From an uncultured bacterium (GTDB lineage: Bacteria > Cloacimonadota > Cloacimonadia > Cloacimonadales > Cloacimonadaceae), in the NCBI GenBank assembly GCA_937924555.1, contig CALDSN010000085.1:1-10493 (forward strand): a stretch of 10,493 bases of DNA, read 5' to 3'. Numbering within the stretch: the first letter of the stretch is position 1; each line of letters begins with the position of its first letter. Shown here piece after piece: positions 1 to 6,598 of this stretch. Below the pieces are notes generated by a model. It was not told where the DNA came from, ran no database searches, and worked only from the letters and a program-made list of their open reading frames with translations. The position numbers were made by a program, and so were the translations under genes.

Positions 1-47
1 GACCACCGAGATCTACACTCTTTCCCTACACGACGCTCTTCCGATCT
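1..47 (+). other. Illumina sequencing adapter left on the contig end
   Basis: The first 47 bases match the 58-base Illumina universal adapter from its base 12 to its last base. They comprise the P5 part (GACCACCGAGATCTACAC, bases 1-18) followed by the read-1 primer site, ending in GCTCTTCCGATCT at 35-47. The match is recognised from memory and appears exact over all 47 bases. This is library DNA, not genome. The reading frame of the downstream pyrK gene is continuous only from base 48, so translating through this stretch would produce a false N-terminus. It also shows that the window starts at a contig end. Confidence 0.97.
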
Positions 48-719
48 CAGTTCTTCGAAATGCGTGCCCATGCAAGCTTGCATGATGCGTGGGATTCCCA
101 GCGCATCCCCAAGCTGTATAAGCCCATCTCCATCTACGAGAACTCAGGCGGTAGGATAGGCTTTTTCATCAAGAATGTGGGACCCGGCACCAGTGCTCTT
201 GCACGTATGAAAGCGGGAGACACTCTGGAGCTTATCGGTCCCTTGGGTAACGGCTTCCCCATGTTCACCGGAAGAAGAGTGCTTCTGGTATCCGGTGGCA
301 TTGGCTATCCTCCCCTATCCTATCTGCAAAAGGAGCTCATCAACCACAATCTCATCTTCTGGGCACATGGTGGCGCAACCCAAGCAGACATCTTCCCCTG
401 TGATGAAGTGTGGACAGTGGACGGCTCCATCGGCAAGATGGGGTTGGTAACAGCAGGATTAGCTGATTTGCTGCAGCAGAAAAAGATAGACTTGGTGATT
501 AGCTGTGGACCCATCCCCATGCTGAAACAAACGGCAGAGATATGCAGTGCACATGCTGTGGAACATTACACTTCCATGGAGGCATACATGGCTTGCGGAA
601 TCGGCGTATGCCACGGCTGTGCCGTTCCCATCGGCACGGAGGATAACTGGGACTATCTGCGCGTATGCAAGGACGGACCCGTATTCAACGCAGCAGATGT
701 GCTTTGGAGCAAGTTATGA
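48..719 (+). CDS. pyrK: Dihydroorotate dehydrogenase B, electron transfer subunit PyrK (5' partial)
   Basis: This is the iron-sulfur flavoprotein subunit that passes electrons from the PyrD flavin through FAD and a [2Fe-2S] cluster to NAD in the cytoplasm, as part of pyrimidine synthesis. The frame is open from base 48 (Gln-Phe-Phe-Glu before the ATG at 60), and this reads like the 'GQFxxxR' strand near the start of PyrK proteins. The ATG at 60 is therefore an internal Met and roughly 30-40 residues are lost with the contig edge. Numbering from that Met, a Lys-Pro-Ile-Ser-Ile FAD motif lies at 21-25, where the family usually has Arg-Pro-x-Ser. A GGIGxxP nucleotide-binding motif lies at 79-85. 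A C-x4-C-x2-C-x15-C cluster motif lies at Cys179, 184, 187 and 203, followed by the family's KDGPVF. The last codons overlap pyrD by 4 bases, in keeping with a 1:1 complex. Confidence 0.94.
   Translation, partial: QFFEMRAHASLHDAWDSQRIPKLYKPISIYENSGGRIGFFIKNVGPGTSALARMKAGDTLELIGPLGNGFPMFTGRRVLLVSGGIGYPPLSYLQKELINHNLIFWAHGGATQADIFPCDEVWTVDGSIGKMGLVTAGLADLLQQKKIDLVISCGPIPMLKQTAEICSAHAVEHYTSMEAYMACGIGVCHGCAVPIGTEDNWDYLRVCKDGPVFNAADVLWSKL
706..709 (+). promoter_or_regulatory. Ribosome binding site of pyrD
   Basis: GGAG lies 6 bases before the ATG at 716, inside the end of pyrK. It supports 716 as the pyrD start over the in-frame ATG at 665, which lies deep within pyrK and would add 17 residues that do not resemble the family. 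Confidence 0.75.
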
Positions 720-1621
720 CGAACATCAGCACCAAACTTGGTAAGCAGAGCTTCCTCTCCCCCATCACCGTGGCATCCGGCACTTTCGACCTGGAGAATT
801 TCGGGTTTCTGCCCCAGGACTATCTGGGTGCTTTTGTATGTAAAACCATTACCCGCCAACCAAAAGTGGGCAATCCACCTCCGCGCTTATACGAGAGTGA
901 AGCGGGATTGATCAATTCCATCGGCTTGCAAAACCCTGGCTTGGACAAGTTCGTGGCGGAGTATCTGCCAAAATTGCGCGAGAGCCTTTCCATCCCGCTT
1001 ATCGTAAGCTTTTCAGGCACCAGCATCAAAGAGTTTGGGGAGATTATGACCCGCTTGGAAGCCGAAGAAGGCATCAGCGGGTATGAACTGAATGTATCCT
1101 GCCCCAATGTGGAAAACGAGGGTATTGCCTTTGGGGTGGATCCGCAAGTGGTGCATAAACTCTGTGCCACCCTTGCCCCCAAAACCAAACGCGAACTTAC
1201 CGTTAAACTAAGCCCCAATGTTACCGACATTGCCGCCATTGCCAAAGCAGCCGAGGATGGCGGAGCAAGCAGCATTGCGCTCATCAACACCGTGTATGGC
1301 ATGGCTATTGATTATCGCACAGGGAAGTCCAAGATTAAGAAAGGTATCGGTGGTTACAGTGGTATCGGCATCAAGCCCATTGCCCTTGCCTTAACCCACA
1401 AAAGCGCACAGGCTATCAAGATCCCCATCCTCGCAATGGGTGGAATCTACACTTGGATGGATGCCTTGGAGTTCTTCTGGGCAGGGGCAAGCATGGTTGC
1501 CATCGGTACAGCAAACTTCATCGATCCCTTAGCAGCTCAGAAAATTCATCAGGGCTTAACTGCCTTCATGGAAGAACGACAACTCAGCTTACAGGACATC
1601 ATCGGCAAGTGCGAGATTTAG
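716..1621 (+). CDS. pyrD: Dihydroorotate dehydrogenase B, catalytic subunit PyrD (class 1B)
   Basis: This FMN enzyme oxidises dihydroorotate to orotate, the fourth step of UMP synthesis, and hands electrons to PyrK. The start at 716 gives a 301-residue protein, the usual length for class 1B, and overlaps the pyrK stop as ATGA. Visible motifs run in the expected TIM-barrel order: SGTF (21-24), NSIGLQNPG (67-75), the active-site loop NVSCPN with catalytic Cys129, TVKLSPN with Lys164, the FMN-contacting NT at 191-192, GGYSGIGIKP (212-221), MGGI (241-244) and AGASMVAIGTA (256-266). Cys in the active site, rather than Ser, together with the adjacent pyrK separates it from the membrane-bound class 2 enzyme and indicates NAD as acceptor. 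This suits an anaerobic or oxygen-independent metabolism. No defect is visible. It is probably co-transcribed with pyrK from a promoter outside the window and ended by the terminator at 1668-1701. Confidence 0.96.
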   Translation: MTNISTKLGKQSFLSPITVASGTFDLENFGFLPQDYLGAFVCKTITRQPKVGNPPPRLYESEAGLINSIGLQNPGLDKFVAEYLPKLRESLSIPLIVSFSGTSIKEFGEIMTRLEAEEGISGYELNVSCPNVENEGIAFGVDPQVVHKLCATLAPKTKRELTVKLSPNVTDIAAIAKAAEDGGASSIALINTVYGMAIDYRTGKSKIKKGIGGYSGIGIKPIALALTHKSAQAIKIPILAMGGIYTWMDALEFFWAGASMVAIGTANFIDPLAAQKIHQGLTAFMEERQLSLQDIIGKCEI

Positions 1622-1667
1622 AAGCCGAATAGCAACTCCACAGCAAGGTTAAAGGTATTCAGATATC

Positions 1668-1701
1668 AAGGGTGCAGTGCTAATGCTCTGCACCCTTTTT
1701 T
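1668..1701 (+). terminator. Rho-independent terminator after pyrKD
   Basis: A perfect 10-bp stem, AAGGGTGCAG (1668-1677) with CTGCACCCTT (1688-1697), closes a 10-base loop. It is followed on the + strand by a run of six T (1696-1701). It lies 46 bases after the pyrD stop and faces the right way to end the pyrKD transcript. The opposite strand has no T run after the stem, so it is a poor terminator for malQ. Confidence 0.9.
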
Positions 1702-1723
1702 GTGTCCTAAACCTACCTGAGCT

Positions 1724-1739
1724 CTAATACCAATATTAG
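1724..1739. repeat. Small AT-rich hairpin
   Basis: CTAATA (1724-1729) and TATTAG (1734-1739) form a 6-bp inverted repeat around a 4-base loop, CCAA. No T run follows on either strand, so a role as terminator is unlikely. It could be chance or part of the structured patch that continues at 1741-1805. Confidence 0.35.
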
Positions 1740-1740
1740 G

Positions 1741-1805
1741 TCATCCCCTCGTGACTCTCTCGTGACTCCCGGGTGGGATGAGGGAATCATGAGTGAATCA
1801 TGATG
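1741..1805. repeat. Imperfect palindrome made of tandem 11-bp units
   Basis: The left arm holds two adjacent 11-bp units, CTCGTGACTCT (1748-1758) and CTCGTGACTCC (1759-1769), which differ only at the last base. The right arm holds GAATCATGAGT (1784-1794) and GAATCATGATG (1795-1805), also a tandem pair. The right units are the reverse complement of the left ones apart from mainly transition changes. Bases 1749-1770 and 1782-1803 can pair at 17 of 22 positions, and two more pairs become G-U in RNA, around an 11-base loop. An alternative stem, TCATCCC (1741-1747) with GGGATGA (1775-1781), exists in the same patch. It lies between two convergent operons, a typical position for REP-like or other extragenic palindromic elements. 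Whether it recurs in the genome cannot be seen here. Confidence 0.6.
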
Positions 1806-1960
1806 CAGAGATATAGCATAAGAGTAAGCGGCAAAGCAATCTTTGAATACATAGAAAGATGGTGATTACATGAACTAACTTATACTTATCAGCTTAGAAA
1901 CACAATCGAACTACAACTGAAGTGTTTATGTAAAGCTGATTAGGTGTTATGAGCTAACTA
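1806..1960. other. Rest of the convergent intergenic region; weak inverted and direct repeats only
   Basis: No convincing gene lies here. ATCAGCTT (1888-1895) and AAGCTGAT (1933-1940) form an 8-bp inverted repeat around a 37-base loop. ATGAACTAACT (1870-1880) and ATGAGCTAACT (1949-1959) form a near-identical direct repeat. Neither is followed by a T run on the - strand, so I cannot point to a rho-independent terminator for the long - strand operon that ends at 1961. Confidence 0.4.
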
Positions 1961-3433
1961 TCAGAATGGCAGGACAACAGTGGTATCGATGCGCCATTGC
2001 CAGTTCCCCAGGGCAGTACCGGGGATGTTCATGCGGGCAGAATCGTCGAAGGAAAGGATATCTTGAAATGGCACAATAATTCTTTCGCACGATGAGGCAG
2101 CAGCAATATTGCGCATGATGCGAGAGACATTATCTGCCGAAATCTGTTGACGGCAGTCCCTTTTGGAGTTCTCTTGGCAGTAATGATGCAAATGAGCAAT
2201 GCTTGGTGAATCGGGAGGAAGAGCCTGATACCAGCCTTTGAGGGTGGAGTTATCGTGAGTGCCGGTGTATAGCCATCTGTCTGCGGAAAATTCGCGTACC
2301 CGGGGAACGCTGTCCTCGAAGCAAAACTGCAATACTATCATGCCCGGAAAGCCGAAGTGATCGCGCACTCTGCATACTTCCTCGTTAAGGATGCCCAGGT
2401 CTTCCGCGATAAAATGCTGCTTACCAAAGCGTTGACACAGCTTTTCGAAGAAATCCCATGGAAGAGCTGGAATCCAAGCTCCGTCTCGGGCAGAACTTGG
2501 CGCAAGAGGCATTCCTGATGAGTTATAAGTACATGGTACGCGCCAATAGTTTACGTATCCAATGAAGTGGTCAAGCCTCAGGATATCAATATAGGACATC
2601 GCTGCGGCTATCCTCTCAAAGAACAGCTGGAAACCATCCTTCTGCATTTCCTGCCACCGATAGATGGGATTGCCCCAAAGCTGACCCTCTGCCGCGAAAG
2701 CATCCGGGGGAACTCCGGCAAAGCTGAGACGAAGTCCGTTATCATCCAGCTCAAAGAGCTGCCTGTTTGCCCACACTTCAGCACTTTCGTAGGATAGATA
2801 CAATGGCATATCCCCCACTAAGCTGAGGCCATCTGAGGCAAGGGTATTGCGAAATTGTTGTAGCTGATCTCGAACAATGCACTGGCAAGCGGCAATAAGC
2901 TGCATCTCTGTGGCATGATGTTTCCATAGCTCTTGGTAAAGAGTCTCGCTGTAACAACGATGCTCTTCGTTCCAGTTGTACCAGGCGTTATCGTCATAGA
3001 TGCGACTCAGAACCTGAAAAGCCAGATATGGCTTTAATCTATTGCCTTCAGAGCTAATGAAAGAATCGACATCATTGGCAATCAGCCAATTGTTTGCTGC
3101 AGTAAAGAGCAGTTTATCCTTTGCCTTATATACGCTTTCGTAGAATACAGTGTCCCCCATGGGAAGCTTTGCTGCTTCCAGAGAACTACGATTCACCAAG
3201 CCGTTTTCGAAGAGCAATTCAGGGCTGATTAGATATGGAGAAATGGCAAAGGCAGAGATGGGATTATAGGGTGAGTTACCATATCCGCAGTGATTGATGG
3301 GGAGGATTTGCCAAAAACTATATCCCTCACGTTTGAGATAAGCAGAGAAACGTTGGGCAGAAGGGCCAAAATCACCAATACCAAACTCGGTGGGTAGGGA
3401 ACTGATATGCAGCAAGATACCTGATTGTCGCAA
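1961..3433 (-). CDS. malQ: 4-alpha-glucanotransferase (amylomaltase, GH77)
   Basis: This cytoplasmic enzyme moves alpha-1,4-glucan segments between maltodextrins and releases glucose. It works in glycogen or maltodextrin turnover. The 490-residue length is typical of bacterial short-form MalQ. The N-terminus SGILLHISSLP (4-14) and the substrate-site loop YGNSPYNPISAFA (51-63) are characteristic. VPPDAF (241-246) and GQLWGNPIYRW (250-260) follow. The three catalytic acids of the family are present: nucleophile Asp288 in LRLDH, acid/base Glu344 in FIAEDLG and Asp394 in GTHDN. The C-terminus has NIPGT and NWQWR. The start is a TTG at 3433, because the codon just before it in the same frame is the holA stop and the first in-frame ATG is at residue 92. 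GGA lies 7 bases upstream, a weak ribosome site, so translation probably depends on ribosomes finishing holA. Its functional link to holA is not obvious. Confidence 0.95.
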   Translation of the reverse strand: MRQSGILLHISSLPTEFGIGDFGPSAQRFSAYLKREGYSFWQILPINHCGYGNSPYNPISAFAISPYLISPELLFENGLVNRSSLEAAKLPMGDTVFYESVYKAKDKLLFTAANNWLIANDVDSFISSEGNRLKPYLAFQVLSRIYDDNAWYNWNEEHRCYSETLYQELWKHHATEMQLIAACQCIVRDQLQQFRNTLASDGLSLVGDMPLYLSYESAEVWANRQLFELDDNGLRLSFAGVPPDAFAAEGQLWGNPIYRWQEMQKDGFQLFFERIAAAMSYIDILRLDHFIGYVNYWRVPCTYNSSGMPLAPSSARDGAWIPALPWDFFEKLCQRFGKQHFIAEDLGILNEEVCRVRDHFGFPGMIVLQFCFEDSVPRVREFSADRWLYTGTHDNSTLKGWYQALPPDSPSIAHLHHYCQENSKRDCRQQISADNVSRIMRNIAAASSCERIIVPFQDILSFDDSARMNIPGTALGNWQWRIDTTVVLPF

Positions 3434-4441
3434 TTATGCTTCCATAAGCCTGAATAGGCATCTGCTGAGTAAGATATTAGGTTCGGCGATGCTTAACTTA
3501 AACTGAGAATCAGTTTCCAACAGGATGGCGAAAATCGCCTCCAGTGAGGTGAGACTATATTGCTTGCAGAAATCAAGATACTCCTTTCTTTGAGAAAGGA
3601 AGATATCCTGTAGGTGCTTGCTACTGATCTCAGCGTCGGAAATATGGTTTTTCTTAAGCAGAAGGATACGCCATAAAATCTGGTAGAATCGGCTGATTTG
3701 GGCAAAAACCTGCAAGGGCTCCCAATCGGCTGATAACATTTTATCCAGGGCTTCTATGGACTGACGTACCATCTTTTTGCCTATGGCACGGTAAAAATCG
3801 ATCAAGGTTCCAGTGCGAGAAGTACCTAGGCTTTTCAATACATCTGATTCTGTGATATTGCTTCTGCCCAGAGTGAGCAAATCGATTTTGTTAAGCTCAT
3901 TGGCAGCACAAGAGTAATCTAATTCTATGCGGTTGATGAATTCTTCAATAGCTTTAGGGGTCATGCGTTTGGAGATTTTTTTCAGCTCTGCATCGAGCCA
4001 TGAGCGCATTGTGCCACCGAATTTGGGGGGGTCACAAAGGATTTGTAGGCAGTTACTTTTAATCTTTTTCCAGGGGCTTAGCCGCGCATCCATCTTTTCA
4101 GTAACTATGGCAAGGCTTTGTATTTCGGAGGGAGAATCGAAGTAATCGCCGAGAATCTCAAGTTCTTTTTTGTCCAAAGCTTCAGCATTGCGGAGGATAA
4201 TCAGTTTTGAGGAGGAGAAGATACTAAAGGCATCTAAGTGTTCTGCCAAGAGAGAGCTTTTAACCTCATCCCCATAGAGTAAAGTGATGTCCACTTCCTC
4301 TTGCTTTCGCAATTCGGCTTTCAGCTTGTTCAATACACTATCAATCAGGTATGCATCGTTTCCCAGCAAGAGATAAGAAAGCCCCAGCTTGATTGATGCT
4401 GTGCTGAATTCCAGGGCTGAGGTTGGGGTTTGCTCGCTCAT
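3434..4441 (-). CDS. holA: DNA polymerase III delta subunit (clamp loader)
   Basis: Delta opens the beta sliding-clamp ring and is part of the clamp loader in replication. The 335-residue length fits the family (about 340). The N-terminal region has YLLLGNDAYLID (23-34), the degenerate P-loop segment where delta proteins read Y-x-L-x-G-x-D/E. AFSIFSSSKLIILRNAE (71-87) corresponds to the beta-clamp-contacting LPFFxxxRLVxLR region. SCAANELNKI (177-186) matches the conserved N-E-L/I-x-K helix of domain II. The C-terminal third is alpha-helical with RFYQILWRILLLKK (251-264), as in the collar domain. No ATP-binding Walker A is expected, since delta does not hydrolyse ATP. Start at ATG 4441 follows the uppP stop by only 4 bases. 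No good ribosome site is visible there, so coupled translation is likely. Identification rests on pattern and length; delta is a poorly conserved family. Confidence 0.9.
   Translation of the reverse strand: MSEQTPTSALEFSTASIKLGLSYLLLGNDAYLIDSVLNKLKAELRKQEEVDITLLYGDEVKSSLLAEHLDAFSIFSSSKLIILRNAEALDKKELEILGDYFDSPSEIQSLAIVTEKMDARLSPWKKIKSNCLQILCDPPKFGGTMRSWLDAELKKISKRMTPKAIEEFINRIELDYSCAANELNKIDLLTLGRSNITESDVLKSLGTSRTGTLIDFYRAIGKKMVRQSIEALDKMLSADWEPLQVFAQISRFYQILWRILLLKKNHISDAEISSKHLQDIFLSQRKEYLDFCKQYSLTSLEAIFAILLETDSQFKLSIAEPNILLSRCLFRLMEA
4025..4031. repeat. Seven-base G/C homopolymer inside holA
   Basis: Seven G on the + strand (seven C in the coding strand) fall in the Asp-Pro-Pro-Lys part of holA (residues 137-140). 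The frame is intact here. Such tracts are slippage points for polymerase and for some sequencing methods. Confidence 0.6.
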
Positions 4442-4445
4442 GCTG

Positions 4446-5255
4446 TTAAAAGTATATCACCAGAAGTGAAATGGTGCCGACCAGCCAGCAATAGACAGCA
4501 AAGTACTTGAGACGATTGCTTTGGATGAGGCGGATGAGGAAGGCAATAACGATATAACCTGTAATAAAGGCAAACGCAAAGCCAGCAAGATAGCTGTGCA
4601 TAAGCTTTACGTCAAGTTGGGCAAAGGCTTTCAATTCGCTGAGGTTGGCAGCCAAAATGGCAGGAATACTAAGCAGGAAAGAGAATTGGGCAGCGTCTTT
4701 GCGTTTCATCCCGGTGGCGAGAGAAGCAGTAATGGTTGTTCCGGAGCGTGAAATGCCGGGGAGGATGGCAATGCCCTGCCCCAAGCCGATCAGTATCGCA
4801 CGCCAAAAACCCATGTTGGAAGCAGGGATACCCCTATCGGCAAGGTAATCCGAAACCATGATCAAACCTCCTGTCGCCAATAGTAGTCCGGCAACAAGAC
4901 CTGCGTTATCATACACTGCTTTGAAGGTGTCGCCAAAGAAATAATAAACAACCCCTGTCGCAAAAGTGGAGATGGCAAGGTATAGAACCAAACACCTGTT
5001 CTGACGGTGGATTTCGCGGTTCATGGAGTTCTTCCAACTGAAGATGGATTTGGTTAAATCCCATAATATGTTGCGGAAGAAGACCAATACCGCCAGCAAC
5101 GTGCCCAAATGCATGAATAGCTCAAAGAGGATATTTCCATTATCTCCAATGCCAAAGAAGTATTGGGTGAGTACCAAATGACCCGAACTGCTGACGGGGA
5201 TGAATTCCGTGAGACCTTGTAATATTCCGAGTAGAATTGCGGTAAGAAAACTCAT
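4446..5255 (-). CDS. uppP: Undecaprenyl-diphosphatase UppP (BacA)
   Basis: This integral inner-membrane enzyme dephosphorylates undecaprenyl diphosphate, recycling the lipid carrier for peptidoglycan and other surface glycans. Extra copies give bacitracin resistance. The 269 residues match the family length. The first signature, Q-x3-E (Gln13, Glu17) followed by FIPVSSSGH (18-26), holds the catalytic acid region. The second, PGISRSG (166-172) with Arg170, binds the diphosphate. FELFMHLGTL (44-53) is the conserved 'F-x-x-x-x-H-x-GT' helix. About seven or eight hydrophobic segments cover most of the rest. AAGGA (5263-5267) lies 7 bases before the ATG at 5255 and overlaps the stop of the preceding gene, which supports the start. 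Sitting between an envelope gene group and holA/malQ, it fits a role in cell-wall or surface-glycan supply. Confidence 0.96.
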   Translation of the reverse strand: MSFLTAILLGILQGLTEFIPVSSSGHLVLTQYFFGIGDNGNILFELFMHLGTLLAVLVFFRNILWDLTKSIFSWKNSMNREIHRQNRCLVLYLAISTFATGVVYYFFGDTFKAVYDNAGLVAGLLLATGGLIMVSDYLADRGIPASNMGFWRAILIGLGQGIAILPGISRSGTTITASLATGMKRKDAAQFSFLLSIPAILAANLSELKAFAQLDVKLMHSYLAGFAFAFITGYIVIAFLIRLIQSNRLKYFAVYCWLVGTISLLVIYF

Positions 5256-5262
5256 AAAGATA

Positions 5263-5267
5263 TCCTT
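5263..5267 (-). promoter_or_regulatory. Ribosome binding site of uppP
   Basis: AAGGA on the - strand lies 7 bases before the uppP ATG. It begins within the TAA stop of the upstream deacetylase gene, so termination and restart are likely coupled. Confidence 0.75.
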
Positions 5268-6589
5268 TATAATAGACCTGGGACTTTATACTGACCGATC
5301 TGAGAAAGAGGTACCAAGGTGAAACCTGCCCCCTTCAGATGAGCAATAATCTTTCTAAGATATTGCAGTTTATCCTGGCTGTGGCAATGGGTTATCGCGA
5401 TAATATTACTTTTTGAAGCCGAAAGACTTATGATTTCGCTTAGCTTGGTATCCATTGTTGATTGGCTGATGTTCGGAGAATCTAGAAACATATCATTTCG
5501 ATAAGAACGTATATGTGCTTTCTGGGCAATGGGGTAGGCAACTGAAACATTGGAAGTTCTGCTGTCGAGAAACAGCTTATCGTTCTTTTTCAGAGTTGAC
5601 ATAACAGCTTTCATCACGCCTTCATCCGTGGTGGCAAGGCTGCCCATATGATTGTTTATCCCGATACAATCAGGAAGTTGCTTGATAAATCGGCTGATGA
5701 GCCTATCAATCTGATCATCACTATACTGCACAAAAACGGCATTTTTACCGGGATTAACTTTGGGGTAGCCAATCGGTTCCATGGGGACATGGATGATGGT
5801 TTCTCTCCCTTGTTCAGTAGCTCTGCGCATAGTATCTACACTATGAGGCTCATCCGGGAAGATAGCAAAAGTGACAGCTTTATCCAAGGTAAGAAATCCA
5901 TCTAACAAATCACCACTGATAGAGCCAAAATCGTCCACAACTATGGCAATAGTTTTGGGGTTTTGCTTACCAGAATATAACTTGGAATCATAATAGAGGT
6001 TCAATACGTACTTTTCATTGCTTTGCTTAGAACTGAAGGTCAGGCTCTGTTTGCCGGAGCTATCCGTACCTTTAACGAAACTGGCACCATTACGTTCTAG
6101 CTCACCTTTAAAGATCATATTTGCATAGGTGAGGTCCATTTCTGTGCGATTGATCGGGATGGTGTAGGTGACAACACCGCTGATGATCTTACGCTTATAT
6201 AGCCCTTGGGGTATACCGAGTTTTACAATTGCTTTCTGAATGGCTTCATCGGTGCTGATGTAGTTCACAACAACAGCATTATCCTTCTTTGAAGAGGGAG
6301 CTTTGCTAGCTGTTTGGGATTGTTCCTTCCTCTTGTTAGCTTTGTCAGTTTGCTTTGAGCGAGAAGCTTTCTTCTTATGCTTCTTATCTTTTGTGTTCTG
6401 CTGCTCAGTACCGCCGTTGATGTTATCGGAAGTTGTTATGGATTTGTTGATAACAGCCGGCTCTTTGACAATTAGCCAGATTACAAGCGCTAAGAAGAAA
6501 CCGATTACAAGGTATATGGAAATTGACCCGCCTCTACGCTTGGTTCTACGGACGACTTTCTTGGGTTTTTTAGTACGTTGTTTGGGCAT
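5267..6589 (-). CDS. Membrane-anchored divergent polysaccharide deacetylase (DUF610/YibQ-like)
   Basis: The C-terminal half belongs to the divergent polysaccharide deacetylase family (Polysacc_deac_2), relatives of NodB-type deacetylases whose substrate is mostly unproven. Residues 1-20 are strongly basic, followed by one membrane helix (about 23-41). This is a type II anchor with the bulk in the periplasm. A Lys/Ser/Gln-rich linker (about 50-103) then leads to a small alpha/beta domain (about 108-205) and the deacetylase-like domain (about 210-435). Family motifs present are IVVDDFG (216-222) with two Asp, HVPMEP (267-272), INNHMGS (311-317), LDSRTS (341-346) and ITHCHS (399-404). The Asp and His residues needed for metal binding thus seem kept. 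The protein is longer than E. coli YibQ because of the linker and middle domain. Start ATG 6589 is placed just before the basic anchor; the ribosome site is weak. Its neighbours uppP and two envelope proteins suggest work on periplasmic glycan, but the substrate is unknown. Confidence 0.88.
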   Translation of the reverse strand: MPKQRTKKPKKVVRRTKRRGGSISIYLVIGFFLALVIWLIVKEPAVINKSITTSDNINGGTEQQNTKDKKHKKKASRSKQTDKANKRKEQSQTASKAPSSKKDNAVVVNYISTDEAIQKAIVKLGIPQGLYKRKIISGVVTYTIPINRTEMDLTYANMIFKGELERNGASFVKGTDSSGKQSLTFSSKQSNEKYVLNLYYDSKLYSGKQNPKTIAIVVDDFGSISGDLLDGFLTLDKAVTFAIFPDEPHSVDTMRRATEQGRETIIHVPMEPIGYPKVNPGKNAVFVQYSDDQIDRLISRFIKQLPDCIGINNHMGSLATTDEGVMKAVMSTLKKNDKLFLDSRTSNVSVAYPIAQKAHIRSYRNDMFLDSPNISQSTMDTKLSEIISLSASKSNIIAITHCHSQDKLQYLRKIIAHLKGAGFTLVPLSQIGQYKVPGLL

Positions 6590-6598
6590 GAGAGAAGC

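Noticed and set aside
60..62. ATG at 60 as the true pyrK start
   Set aside because: The frame continues upstream as Gln-Phe-Phe-Glu to the adapter junction and matches the inner part of PyrK; the real N-terminus is lost.
665..715. N-terminal extension of pyrD from the ATG at 665
   Set aside because: It would lie inside pyrK, has no ribosome site, and adds residues foreign to the family. The ATG at 716 has GGAG and the normal N-terminus.
820..1302. 160-codon open frame on the - strand opposite pyrD
   Set aside because: It is antisense to a well-conserved gene, its product resembles no protein, and it has no ribosome site; it is a coding shadow.
1748..1805. CRISPR array or direct-repeat phage site
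   Set aside because: The units are 11 bp, tandem without spacers and inverted between arms, with no cas genes; this is a palindrome, not an array.
1888..1940. Terminator for malQ formed by the 8-bp inverted repeat
   Set aside because: The 37-base loop and lack of a T run on the - strand make it unconvincing.
5648..5905. 85-codon open frame on the + strand opposite the deacetylase gene
   Set aside because: It is antisense to conserved motifs of the deacetylase domain, with no independent support.
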